From: JAABRE01 sp964413275
GTDB lineage: Bacteria; Cyanobacteriota; Cyanobacteriia; Cyanobacteriales; JAABRE01
Length of the DNA: 64,000 bases
NCBI GenBank assembly: GCA_964413275.1
Contig: CAYPSO010000004.1
Span: 15,138-79,137, forward strand
Direction: 5' to 3'
How positions within the stretch are numbered: the stretch's first letter is position 1; the number at the start of each line of letters is the position of its first letter. Position numbers and translations under genes: made by a program. Below are positions 53,780-62,090 of this stretch, piece after piece. The notes below the pieces were generated by a model, which made no database searches, was not told the origin of the DNA, and worked only from the letters and a program-made list of their open reading frames with translations.

Positions 53780-54427
53780 ATGTTAAATACAAGAGAAATA
53801 AAGTTTGTTATCTGCTTTTGCTTAATATTGTTAGTTGTAATAATTGTGCCAAAATTACCTTTAACAGCAACTATTAATCAATCTGAAACTATTATTAATA
53901 CAGATAATTGGTCAGTTATAGAAGGTGAAGGCTTATCAATATCTTTACCCAGTGATTATTTTGGAGGAAATCCTGCTAGAGATTTAGATGATTTAAACGC
54001 AAAATTAGCAAATATTAATCCCAATTTAACTAATCGTTTACAAAAAGTAAGACAAAATATTGAATCAATTTATTTCTTAGCATTTAATACCAATATTGAT
54101 GACTTTAATTGGATAGATAATATTAATATTGTTGCTGAAAAAAATAATCAAAAAATATCCTTAAATAATTATTTTGAAAAGTATAAAAAACAAATTTCTA
54201 CTAAAATAAAATTAGAACAAGAATCAGAAATAAAATTATATAATAATCAAGCAGTTAAAAAAATAATAGGCAATTATTCTCTTGAAGAAACAAAAGTTAA
54301 ACAATTATTTTATATTTTTGAGCAAAATAATAACTTTTGGGTTGTCACTTATACCACAACTGCTGACAAATTTGAAAACAATTTATCTATCTTTGAGAAA
54401 AGCATAAAAACCCTAAAAATATTATAA
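53780..54427 (+). CDS. membrane-anchored or secreted hypothetical protein (PsbP/Mog1-like pattern)
   Basis: A 215-residue protein with an N-terminal hydrophobic segment (about residues 10-27, ICFCLILLVVIIVP) serving as signal or anchor. The remainder reads like small PsbP/Mog1-type domains: WSVIEGEGLSISLPSDYFGG, a central helix with LNNYFEKYKKQI, and strands KKIIGNYSLEETKVKQLFYIFEQNNNFWVVTYTTT ending in a helix FEKSIKTLKIL. The function is unknown. It lies 47 bp before nadK on the same strand. Codon use is as AT-rich as that of its neighbours. Confidence 0.65.
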   Translation: MLNTREIKFVICFCLILLVVIIVPKLPLTATINQSETIINTDNWSVIEGEGLSISLPSDYFGGNPARDLDDLNAKLANINPNLTNRLQKVRQNIESIYFLAFNTNIDDFNWIDNINIVAEKNNQKISLNNYFEKYKKQISTKIKLEQESEIKLYNNQAVKKIIGNYSLEETKVKQLFYIFEQNNNFWVVTYTTTADKFENNLSIFEKSIKTLKIL

Positions 54428-54474
54428 CAATTATTTCCGATTTATACCTATTAACTTTATCAATAGTAATTATA

Positions 54475-55395
54475 ATGGAACTCAATCAAGTCATCATCGC
54501 ACATAAAGCAGGAGATAAAGACAGTAAAAAATGGGCAGATCGATGTGCGGAACAGTTAAAAGCAGAAGGTTGCAAAGTTTTAATGGGGCCTAGTGGTTTT
54601 AAAGATAATCCTTATCCAGTTTTTCTTGCTTCTGCCAATACTAAAATTGACTTAGCAATAGTATTAGGAGGAGATGGTAGCGTTTTAGCAGCCGCTAGAC
54701 ATTTAGCACCAGAAAAAATACCAATTCTGGCCGTAAATGTTGGCGGACATTTAGGATTTTTAACAGAACCATTTGATATTTTTAAAGATACAGAAAAAGT
54801 TTGGTCAAGACTTAAAAATGACCTCTATGCAGTACAAAAACGTATGATGTTACAAGCTTATTTATGTGAAGGAGATCGCATTGAGCCAAAAATAGAAAGC
54901 GATCGCTTTTTGGCCTTAAATGAAATGTGTGTTAAACCAGCTAGTATTGATAGAATGCCCACTGCTGTAGTAGAAATAGAAGTAGATGGAGAAGTAGTAG
55001 ATCAATATCATGGTGATGGTTTATTGGTAGCTACCCCCACAGGCTCAACTTGTTATACGGCCTCAGCCAATGGGCCAATTTTACATTCGGGTATGGAGGC
55101 GATTGTTGTTACTCCCATCTGTCCTTTAAGTCTTTCTAGCAGGCCTATTGTTTTACCTCCGGGCTCAGTTGTTAATATTTGGCCTTTGGGCAACTACGAA
55201 TTAAATAATAAACTCTGGACTGATGGCAGTTTAGGTACATCAATTTGGCCTGGACAATGGGTCAGTGTTACCATGGCCGAATGCTCTGCTAAATTTATTA
55301 TTTTGCGAGAAAATTATTCCTTTTATCAAACATTAAGGGAAAAATTGCAATGGGCAGGTACAAGAATTAAATATAATAATAATCATCGTCATTAA
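54475..55395 (+). CDS. nadK: NAD kinase
   Basis: A 306-residue kinase that phosphorylates NAD to NADP. The GGDGS motif is at residues 65-69, followed by NVGGHLGFLT, the substrate-binding NEMCVKP...RMPTAVVEIEVDGE, and the second glycine-rich region GDGLLVATPTGSTCYTASANGP. SSRPIVLPPGS lies near the C-terminus. The length and motifs are standard. Many cyanobacteria have two NAD kinases; whether this is the light-linked or the housekeeping form cannot be told from sequence alone. Confidence 0.96.
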   Translation: MELNQVIIAHKAGDKDSKKWADRCAEQLKAEGCKVLMGPSGFKDNPYPVFLASANTKIDLAIVLGGDGSVLAAARHLAPEKIPILAVNVGGHLGFLTEPFDIFKDTEKVWSRLKNDLYAVQKRMMLQAYLCEGDRIEPKIESDRFLALNEMCVKPASIDRMPTAVVEIEVDGEVVDQYHGDGLLVATPTGSTCYTASANGPILHSGMEAIVVTPICPLSLSSRPIVLPPGSVVNIWPLGNYELNNKLWTDGSLGTSIWPGQWVSVTMAECSAKFIILRENYSFYQTLREKLQWAGTRIKYNNNHRH

Positions 55396-55555
55396 GCCGT
55401 CACGCATTTAAATTAGTGATTGAGAGAGTAGTCAGTAGCGGTTGAGGGGTGGCGAGCGGTGAGCAGGCTCACCAAGAGAGGTCTCCTCGCCATACCCAAT
55501 CAACCAAGAGAGTCAGTATTTAGTAGGCTAATTGCTAACTGCTAATCGCTAATCG
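55396..55555. repeat. GC-rich nested-hairpin block plus GCTAATC repeats
   Basis: Within this segment GGTGAGC/GCTCACC forms a perfect 7-bp stem around a 2-nt loop, nested inside GGCGAG/CTCGCC. AGTCAGTATTT and GCTAATC-type units follow to 55563. The hairpin part is clearly more GC-rich than its surroundings. Confidence 0.7.
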
Positions 55556-55720
55556 CTAATCAGCAAAACACCAACCTATAAAAATTAATATTAAAACGAG
55601 TAAAGCTACCCAGCCAAAAGAAGCTAAATAGGTAAAAATATTTAAGGGGATTATAACTATAGTCTGATAAAGAAACCAGTTAATAAAAACAACTATACCA
55701 AGTACGATAATTAAAATCAT
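55556..55720 (-). CDS. small hydrophobic protein (54 aa), two predicted membrane segments
   Basis: A 54-codon frame from ATG 55720. Nearly all residues are hydrophobic: MILIIVLGIVVFINWFL, a short polar turn YQTI, then a second stretch ending ALLVLILIFIGWCFAD. The stop codon falls inside the GCTAATC repeat, so the original end may have been longer. The consistent hydrophobicity and two-helix plan favour a real small membrane protein; the ribosome-binding site is weak. No family is recognised. Confidence 0.4.
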   Translation of the reverse strand: MILIIVLGIVVFINWFLYQTIVIIPLNIFTYLASFGWVALLVLILIFIGWCFAD

Positions 55721-55959
55721 AATTTTTTAATAATCCTGTTTTGATCCATGATTCTCCCTAACCCCTACACCCTAACTCCTAATTCCTGACAAACACAGCA
55801 AGTCTATTGTTAATTGTTCCTCAAGTTGTGGCAGTTATAAGAGTGTCCACTCACGAAGTAAAAATACATAACCATCAATTAACATAGTAAGTAGAGAAGT
55901 GATTAATTAAATCATTTCTAATGGAAATCATATAATAAGATTCAGGAGTTACAAATATT

Positions 55960-56463
55960 ATGTTATCTAATAAAAATATTCGTTTATTAGCCTTAGGGAT
56001 GACTTTAATCGCTACACCAGTTATAGCCGGAGATGGTAATTTCCAAAAATTGATTTTAGCTCGTGGCTCTGGGCAAGAAACAGCAGTAGTTACAGGTACA
56101 ACCAGTGGTAATTTTTCTTTATCCACTATTGCTAATATGTCAACCATTCCCAATATTAAAGGAGAGAAAAAACCTTGTATTGGTTATGCTTCTCCTACCC
56201 CAGATCATGTTATGGAATTGACCGAGAAATTACCTCAATTAAAACTAAAAGTTAATAGTAATGGTGGTGATACTACTATAGTTATTCGTGGGCCTAAACC
56301 TACTGATATACGTTGTGAATTTGGCACAACCAGTAATCCAGATGCCGTATTTGAAGGTAATGATTGGGCAAAGGGAAAATATGAAATTTGGATTGGTAGG
56401 ATTGAAGCCGGAAGAGCTTCAGACTATAGCTTATCGGCTAGTGGTGGGATAACACGACAATAA
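55960..56463 (+). CDS. secreted hypothetical protein
   Basis: A 167-residue exported protein. The signal peptide ends about residue 23 (ATPVIA then GDG). The mature part contains two Cys (KKPCIGYASPTPDH and DIRCEFGTTS) that could form a disulfide, and a beta-rich DTTIVIRGPKPTDIRCEF and YEIWIGRIEAGRASDYSLSASG. The C-terminal IWIG...DYSLSAS part resembles cyanobacterial proteins of unknown role. I recognise no enzyme motif. It is followed 79 bp later by cysE. Confidence 0.68.
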   Translation: MLSNKNIRLLALGMTLIATPVIAGDGNFQKLILARGSGQETAVVTGTTSGNFSLSTIANMSTIPNIKGEKKPCIGYASPTPDHVMELTEKLPQLKLKVNSNGGDTTIVIRGPKPTDIRCEFGTTSNPDAVFEGNDWAKGKYEIWIGRIEAGRASDYSLSASGGITRQ

Positions 56464-56542
56464 TAAAACTTAACCAATTAAATTAAACTGCCTAAAAACG
56501 ATAAAATAATAGTGACGTATTGAACCGAATTGGATTGAATCA

Positions 56543-57310
56543 ATGCTCTCTTCGTTAATTGCCGACTTTCGTATTATTTTTGAAAGAGACCCTGCTGCTC
56601 GCAATTGGCTAGAAGTGCTGTTTTGTTACCCTGGCTTACAAGCACTGCTATTGCACCGTTTTTCTCATTGGTTATATCAAGTCGGTATGCCTTTTATACC
56701 CCGTTTTATGTCCCATATTGGTCGTTTTTTAACGGGCATAGAAATACATCCCGGTGCTCAAATCGGCCAAGGTGTATTTATCGATCATGGTATGGGAGTT
56801 GTGATTGGTGAAACTGCTATTATTGGTGATTATTGTTTAATATATCAAGGTGTTACCCTTGGTGGCACGGGTAAAGAAACAGGCAAACGCCATCCCACTT
56901 TAGGGGAAAATGTAGTTGTTGGTGCTGGTTGTAAGGTTTTAGGTAATATTTATATTGGTAATAATGTTCGTATTGGTGCTGGCTCTGTAGTTTTACGGGA
57001 AGTCCCCTCTGATTGTACTGTAGTAGGTGTACCGGGTAGAATTATTCATCGTTCTGGCGTTAAAGTTAATCCCTTAGAACATGGTAATTTACCAGACTCA
57101 GAAGCAACAGCTATTCGGACTTTACTCGATCGCATTGAAGCTTTAGAGGAACAAGTTGCTCAGTTAAAAGAACAAAATAATAAAATTCCTAGTTTGGTAG
57201 CTGCCATGTCTTCTACATCGACTGTTGATAAAGATAGTAAAATTAATGGCGAATGTTGCCGTATTAAAGATAAAGCTATCGAAGAATTTTTAGAAAGTTC
57301 TGGTTTATAA
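56543..57310 (+). CDS. cysE: serine O-acetyltransferase
   Basis: A 255-residue enzyme acetylating serine with acetyl-CoA in cysteine synthesis. The N-terminal helical part (FERDPAARNWLEVLFCYPG) is followed by the left-handed beta-helix: IEIHPGAQIGQGVFIDHGMGVVIGET, with the catalytic His and Asp, then IGDYCLIYQGVTLGGTGKE. The C-terminal region VGVPGRIIHRSG precedes a tail of about 75 residues with a predicted coiled coil (LEEQVAQLKEQNNK), longer than in the short SAT type. A terminator follows directly. Confidence 0.96.
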   Translation: MLSSLIADFRIIFERDPAARNWLEVLFCYPGLQALLLHRFSHWLYQVGMPFIPRFMSHIGRFLTGIEIHPGAQIGQGVFIDHGMGVVIGETAIIGDYCLIYQGVTLGGTGKETGKRHPTLGENVVVGAGCKVLGNIYIGNNVRIGAGSVVLREVPSDCTVVGVPGRIIHRSGVKVNPLEHGNLPDSEATAIRTLLDRIEALEEQVAQLKEQNNKIPSLVAAMSSTSTVDKDSKINGECCRIKDKAIEEFLESSGL

Positions 57311-57330
57311 AAATAGTGAAAATTTTGTAA

Positions 57331-57369
57331 TAGCGATTTAATATTTTCAATTGAATCGCTAATTTTTTT
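57331..57369 (+). terminator. intrinsic terminator of cysE
   Basis: An 8-bp perfect stem TAGCGATT/AATCGCTA followed by an A and seven T residues, 20 bp after the cysE stop. It may also serve the convergent MscS gene, though the T-tract on that strand is poor. Confidence 0.85.
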
Positions 57370-57372
57370 ATC

Positions 57373-58266
57373 TTAATTTTTCAATGAATTGTTAGTTTTT
57401 GCCAGAGGAAGATAATCATCAAATTTTTCCTGATCGTAGTAGTAAACGGTACGAATAGGATAGGGAATATTAATATCTTGATTGTCAAAGGCTTTTTTAA
57501 TTTCAATAATTACTTTACTTTGAATTCTGCGAACTTCAGGTTGTATAGGGGAAGTCCAATAACGTATAATCAAATCAATAGAACTATCATTGAAACTAAC
57601 TAAATCTATCTCAGGTTTAGGGTGAGATAAAACTCCTTCCACAGTAATAATTAAATTTTCTAAAATAGCTCTAGCTTTTGGTAAAGGAGTATTATAATCC
57701 ACACCTACCATTAAATCAGTACGCCTAAAAGCAAAAGCAGTTCTCACTTGTACTGCACTGGTAAAAACAGTAGAGTTAGGTAATAAAATGCGTTCTCCTT
57801 GATAAGTTCTAATTTCTGTAGTACGAATATTAATATTTTCTACAGTGCCTTCATAATCATCAATAATTATTTGGTCTTTAATGGTAAATGGTTCTTCTAA
57901 CAGAAGTAAAATACCTGCAAGAAAGTTTTTAAAAATATCCTGAAAAGCGAAACCAATGGCAACGGAACTAAGTCCTAAAGTAGCAATTATATCACCTAAA
58001 GTTAACCCCGGAAAGGCAATAACCGCAGCCAATATTACTCCAACTACCCAAGTTGAAACATAGCTAGTTTTAGAAAATAATAATTGTAAAGATTTGCTTT
58101 TAATGGTTTTTTCAGAAATTGTGTCAGATACCTTTTGAGATAATTCGGCAACATACCTAGTTAAAGCAATAATTATCAATGCAGTAATTATTGCCGGAAA
58201 AATTTTAATCAAATTACCAATTATTTCGTTAATGCTTTCTTGTACAGTTTCAATAATTCCAGTCAT
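57373..58266 (-). CDS. MscS-family small-conductance mechanosensitive channel
   Basis: A 297-residue channel with three membrane segments (about residues 18-38, 68-88 and 93-120). The pore region is TLGLSSVAIGFAFQDIFKNFLAGILLLLEEPF. The MscS beta domain reads DQIIIDDYEGTVENINIRTTEIRTYQGERILLPN and the alpha-beta cytoplasmic domain follows. This is the standard short form, in contrast to the larger MscS-type protein at 30.1 kb. It would relieve hypo-osmotic pressure. It is convergent with cysE. Confidence 0.9.
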   Translation of the reverse strand: MTGIIETVQESINEIIGNLIKIFPAIITALIIIALTRYVAELSQKVSDTISEKTIKSKSLQLLFSKTSYVSTWVVGVILAAVIAFPGLTLGDIIATLGLSSVAIGFAFQDIFKNFLAGILLLLEEPFTIKDQIIIDDYEGTVENINIRTTEIRTYQGERILLPNSTVFTSAVQVRTAFAFRRTDLMVGVDYNTPLPKARAILENLIITVEGVLSHPKPEIDLVSFNDSSIDLIIRYWTSPIQPEVRRIQSKVIIEIKKAFDNQDINIPYPIRTVYYYDQEKFDDYLPLAKTNNSLKN

Positions 58267-58401
58267 CAGTTTTATTTAATACGTCTATTATCTTTTAACA
58301 CTAATAAGACAAAATTGATTCTTCCTGAAGATAGAATAATTTTATTTGCTGGGGCGTTTTGCGGATCTTCAGCAGCATCGCTTGTAGTTTGTAGTTATTA
58401 C

Positions 58402-59388
58402 CTATTGATATGTATATTTATTAAAAATATTGGCTCTTTCTACTCTAGCGGTTCTGTTATTTGTTCCAGCATACATATATTTATAATATTTACCAAATTC
58501 ATTATTTTGATGTTTATTATTCATAATATTTTGCTCTAATTCTAATAATTTTTTAGCGAAGTTTTCAATAATCTTTGCTTGATTTTTAGCTATTTCTGTT
58601 ACCATAGTAAAAAAGTTAGATTTGCGATACCAAATAGAATCATCGACAAGTTTTAATTCTTTAACAATAGTAAAAGTTTTAATAAGTAAAGCTTTGATAT
58701 GATTTTTTTGATGATATTCATCATTAAATTGCACGATATATTTTTCTATTTCTTTATCTTTGGAAAAATAACCTCCTTCTTCTAAGGTGGACATAATCAA
58801 TAAGATAAAATGTAAATCGGCCATGCGAGTAAATTCTGATTCATAAAAAACAGGAAATTCAATCAAATTAATATTTTCCAATATATTTTTAGCTGTTTGG
58901 ATAAATTCACCGTTGTAAATGGCATTATGAATTTCTACATCTTCTAGTTTAAATTTAGTTAAGTTAATTCTTCTAAATACTTCTCTAATATCATCATCAT
59001 CTACTCTACCTATATCTCTAACTACCATTTGGTATGATAAAAATTCTCGTTTTTCTTGATCGCTTAAATCTTGGAATTTTGTGATTTTTTTCAAGGGTTT
59101 ATCATAGTCATTTTCGATATACTTTTTTATGGTTGTCAGTCTTTGTTGTCCGTCTATTACATATTCAGTTGTACGCAATTTTTTAGTATCAATATCTCCT
59201 TGACAGACATAAATTTCAGGGAAAGGATAGCCTTTTAAAATCGTATCAATAAATTCTTCTTGATGGTTATGAGTCCAAACAAATTTACGTTGAAAATCTG
59301 GTTTAAGGACTAATTTACCGCTTGCGATATTTTGGTAAATATCGGCAATGGTTGGATTGGTTACTGATGGTTTAATTTGTACTTGCAT
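58402..59388 (-). CDS. DUF262 (GmrS-N/ParB-like nuclease fold) protein
   Basis: A 328-residue protein with the DUF262 core over about residues 1-190: LKPDFQRKFVWTHNHQEEFIDTILKGYPFPEI and the diagnostic VIDGQQRLTTIKKY motif (Asp/Gln/Gln/Arg active-site box), then REVFRRINLTKFKLEDVEIHNAIY. The second half is helical and lacks the DUF1524 HNH domain of GmrSD-type restriction enzymes. Such proteins often act as nucleotide-dependent DNases in phage defence. Its start overlaps the end of the nucleotidyltransferase-like gene by 17 bp, so the two are translated together. The target is unknown. Confidence 0.82.
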   Translation of the reverse strand: MQVQIKPSVTNPTIADIYQNIASGKLVLKPDFQRKFVWTHNHQEEFIDTILKGYPFPEIYVCQGDIDTKKLRTTEYVIDGQQRLTTIKKYIENDYDKPLKKITKFQDLSDQEKREFLSYQMVVRDIGRVDDDDIREVFRRINLTKFKLEDVEIHNAIYNGEFIQTAKNILENINLIEFPVFYESEFTRMADLHFILLIMSTLEEGGYFSKDKEIEKYIVQFNDEYHQKNHIKALLIKTFTIVKELKLVDDSIWYRKSNFFTMVTEIAKNQAKIIENFAKKLLELEQNIMNNKHQNNEFGKYYKYMYAGTNNRTARVERANIFNKYTYQ

Positions 59389-60001
59389 TTTCGATTATCA
59401 TGTTTTGTGAGTTAATAATTTGTTTTAATGTGCTTATTGTATATTTTTCAAAATGGGAATAACTTTTAAATAATCCTGCTGAAACTTTATAGTTTCCTAC
59501 TTCTGATTTACCGTAAGAAATTGATTTAAAAAAGTCAAACCATGCTTGTTTTAATGTTCCTATATCAAAGGATAAAGGGAGTTTATCGGGTCTAATCCAG
59601 CCTATTGCTGTATATTCTAAAAAAGAATGGTATTTATCTAATTCTGAAACGCTTACACTTTTTCTAGCTTTTCTAAGCTCCATTTGATACTCATAAATTG
59701 GTTCTAACATTTGTTCATATAATTGGGGTGAAACAATAGCTACATCTATATCTGAATCGTAGTCAAAGTTTTTTTGTTTAAAGGGGCTAAACCCTAGTTT
59801 TGCTGAACCAGTAACATATATTTCGTAAAAGGCGATATTAAATTGATTTGAGATTTTTTTTCTAAATTCATAGTGTTGATCTTCTCGATTGTTAAATATA
59901 TAGGGTGTGCCATGAATTAGATATTTACGGCAGAAATCTATTATTTCCTCTTCATTTTTTAGCTCTCTCAATCTATTTAGAAAAATCTTTAAGTTTTGCA
60001 T
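59372..60001 (-). CDS. nucleotidyltransferase-fold protein paired with DUF262
   Basis: A 209-residue protein whose central part carries a pol-beta-type nucleotidyltransferase signature. TGSAKLGFSPFKQKNFDYDS and then DIDVAIV supply a G-S and a D-x-D metal site (around residues 66-91), and FDIG after PLSF could supply the third acidic residue. The flanks are helical. It could be a CD-NTase-like, MNT-like or stand-alone NTase; the short length fits none perfectly. It is directly coupled to the DUF262 gene. I infer that one modifies a nucleic acid or nucleotide and the other cuts or senses it. Confidence 0.72.
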   Translation of the reverse strand: MQNLKIFLNRLRELKNEEEIIDFCRKYLIHGTPYIFNNREDQHYEFRKKISNQFNIAFYEIYVTGSAKLGFSPFKQKNFDYDSDIDVAIVSPQLYEQMLEPIYEYQMELRKARKSVSVSELDKYHSFLEYTAIGWIRPDKLPLSFDIGTLKQAWFDFFKSISYGKSEVGNYKVSAGLFKSYSHFEKYTISTLKQIINSQNMIIENASTN

Positions 60002-60033
60002 TTAAGGAATAGGACATGAAGACGTTAGGGAAT

Positions 60034-61101
60034 CTAATCTACATTTTCATGATTTGGCTTTTCTTTTTTTAACTGTTTTTGTATTTGTTTTAAAGTCTCA
60101 TAAATTTCTGGGAGACGTTTGTAAATAGCTGAGGCTTTAAGATAAAGTTTATTAGGCATAGCTGGGCTACTCGAAACTATTTCCCCAGATTTTACCTTAC
60201 CATGAATACCTGTTTGAGCAGTGGCGATCGCCCCATCTCCTATTTCTGCCCCATTGGCAGCACCAACTTGGCCTCCTAGTAAGACGCTATTACCAACTTT
60301 AACACCACCCGCTAAACCTACTTGAGCAGCTAAGGCACAATTTTCACCAATTACACAATTATGGGCAATATGCACTAAATTATCGATTTTAGTATGGCGT
60401 TTAATTCTAGTTTCTCCCACTGCGGGGCGATCGATCGCACTATTACACCCTACTTCCACCCCATCTTCTAAAATAGTACAACCAGATTGCTCCATTTTAA
60501 ACCAACCTTCTGGGATAGGAACAAAACCAAACCCTTCTGCACCGATTACTGCACCGCTATGAATCACGCAATTATTACCAATAATACTGCGTTCGTGAAT
60601 AGTACAATTAGCATGAAGAATGGTATTTTTCCCAATCTCTACCTTAGGATAGATGACAACATTACCGTGAATGACACAATTATTACCAATTTTTACTCCA
60701 GTTTCTATGCACACATGGGGACCAACATAAACATTTTCTCCTATTTTTGCCCCCGGATTGATTATTGCTGTGGGATGAATGCGAGGTTTAGGTTGAAAAG
60801 GAGTATAAAATATCTTAATAATCTCAGCAAATAATAACCTTGGTTGAGAAGAAGAAATCCAAGCTATACCTCTTTCAATCGCTTTATTTTGTAGAATTTC
60901 ATCTTCAGGTAAAATCAAAGCAGGAGCTAAGGTTTCTTCGATATATTTAGCAAACTTAATTCCTTCAATGTAACTAATAGTATCTACTTGACTATTATCA
61001 ATAGGAGTAAGGGCTATAATTTCTGGATCGTATTGAGGATAGCTATTTAGACTATTATTATATTTTATTTCTAATTTTGTAATCAATTCGCTAAATTTCA
61101 T
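60034..61101 (-). CDS. lpxD: UDP-3-O-(3-hydroxyacyl)glucosamine N-acyltransferase
   Basis: A 355-residue lipid A-pathway acyltransferase. An N-terminal domain (about 1-100) is followed by a left-handed beta-helix with many hexapeptide repeats (IHPTAIINPGAKIGENVYVG onward). The catalytic His lies in LVHIAHNCVIGENC, and a C-terminal helical tail (LYKRLPEI, LKQIQKQLKKE) closes it. In Gram-negative bacteria it adds the amide-linked acyl chain. Many cyanobacteria keep lpxD-like genes though their lipid A is simplified. The gene upstream is absent and lpxA/lpxB are not in the window. Confidence 0.93.
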   Translation of the reverse strand: MKFSELITKLEIKYNNSLNSYPQYDPEIIALTPIDNSQVDTISYIEGIKFAKYIEETLAPALILPEDEILQNKAIERGIAWISSSQPRLLFAEIIKIFYTPFQPKPRIHPTAIINPGAKIGENVYVGPHVCIETGVKIGNNCVIHGNVVIYPKVEIGKNTILHANCTIHERSIIGNNCVIHSGAVIGAEGFGFVPIPEGWFKMEQSGCTILEDGVEVGCNSAIDRPAVGETRIKRHTKIDNLVHIAHNCVIGENCALAAQVGLAGGVKVGNSVLLGGQVGAANGAEIGDGAIATAQTGIHGKVKSGEIVSSSPAMPNKLYLKASAIYKRLPEIYETLKQIQKQLKKEKPNHENVD

Positions 61102-61324
61102 AAGATTCCGTAGTTGATAATATTAAGTATAGTTATTGGCTTTATTGCTGACAATATCCTATTTTATCTCTAAGTTATTCCCTATTGTTGTGAAATTTAT
61201 CAATCTGAAGTCTATTAAACTTTTTTCCTAGTTATTCTCGATTTTTTTGATATAGATATTGAGCATGATTATTTATTAATTTTTATTGAAAATTTGAAAT
61301 AATTAGGTGAGCATAAAGAAACTT

Positions 61325-61500
61325 AAAATACTCGTAGGGTGGGAAATGCTTATGAGAAACTATGAATAAGGCTTATAGAGTTTTTGGCATTGCCCACCAT
61401 TTTACATCTAAGCTGATTTCTTGGAATAAATATACCAGCAGACTTCAGTAACGGTGCGTTACGCCGGGGCTAACGACACCCTACCATGATGAAATTTGGT
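61325..61500. repeat. degenerate dispersed repeats: GTAGGGTGGG...GCCCACC and GTGCGTTACGCC...AACGACACCCTACC
   Basis: At 61325-61400, GTAGGGTGGGAAATGC and GGCATTGCCCACC form a long-loop inverted repeat related to the 18809 palindrome. At 61453-61486 a degenerate copy of the GTGCGTTAC...CCCTACC repeat follows. No gene is visible in the surrounding 600 bp. Confidence 0.7.
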
Positions 61501-61700
61501 AAAATCTTTTCTGAATTTCACCTAATTACGCTTACCTACTTATTAGTCTTAAAAGATTATCTCTAAACTAATTTTTGTTAAGAAAATATATTGAATATTA
61601 AAGTTTTCTAGAAATTTCTGTTATCCTTGATACAAAAAGACAGAGAATTATGCTAGTCGAGAGGATAAAATTCTTATCGTAATAAAATCATCAAAATTTT

Positions 61701-62090
61701 GGGTTTGAAACCCCGTCTTTCTAAGACGGCTTTACATAGTGACTTTTAAGTTAGAATTAAGGTAGCCACTAAGACCTTAATGGTGGGTGTAACTCCCAGT
61801 GGTGGGACACCTGTTGAAAAGATGACTTACCGAAATGGTAGTCGGTGCTAACGCACTACAGACCCAGCCCTCACAAGCAAAGACATTAAGCGAGTGAAAA
61901 GCATAAACCTGAAGTAACCTGAAAGCAATGCTGACAGACTAGAGGCAATTGACACCGCCTTGTGGACTGCTGTTGTATTGGTACTACGGTACGGTACGGC
62001 AATGTGGTTGTTACGAGCAATGACTAACATTTGTTGGTTATCTCCTCTAAAGAATCCTCGTGGCTTTAGCCCGATGGAGTGTCAAGCAAG
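61701..62090 (+). mobile_element. IS200/IS605-like remnant with omega-RNA-like structured sequence
   Basis: A segment of about 390 bp with IS200/IS605-type ends. The left hairpin GGGTTTGAAACCC and CCGTCTT/AAGACGG (61713-61729) are intact. The right end reads AATCCTCGTGGCTTTAGCC and then GGAGTGTCAAG, a degenerate hairpin. The interior has several RNA-like stems: ATTAAGGT/ACCTTAAT (61756-61781), a GGTGT...ACACC region and GACTTACC/GGTAGTC (about 61822-61841). No protein of useful size is encoded. The pattern resembles the non-coding RNA of IscB-type elements, as I remember them, with the nuclease gene lost. Confidence 0.55.

Noticed and set aside
61848..62030. 60-codon minus-strand frame in the IS-like remnant as a transposase piece
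   Set aside because: The translation shows no HUH, RuvC or HNH motif and overlaps the structured RNA-like region.
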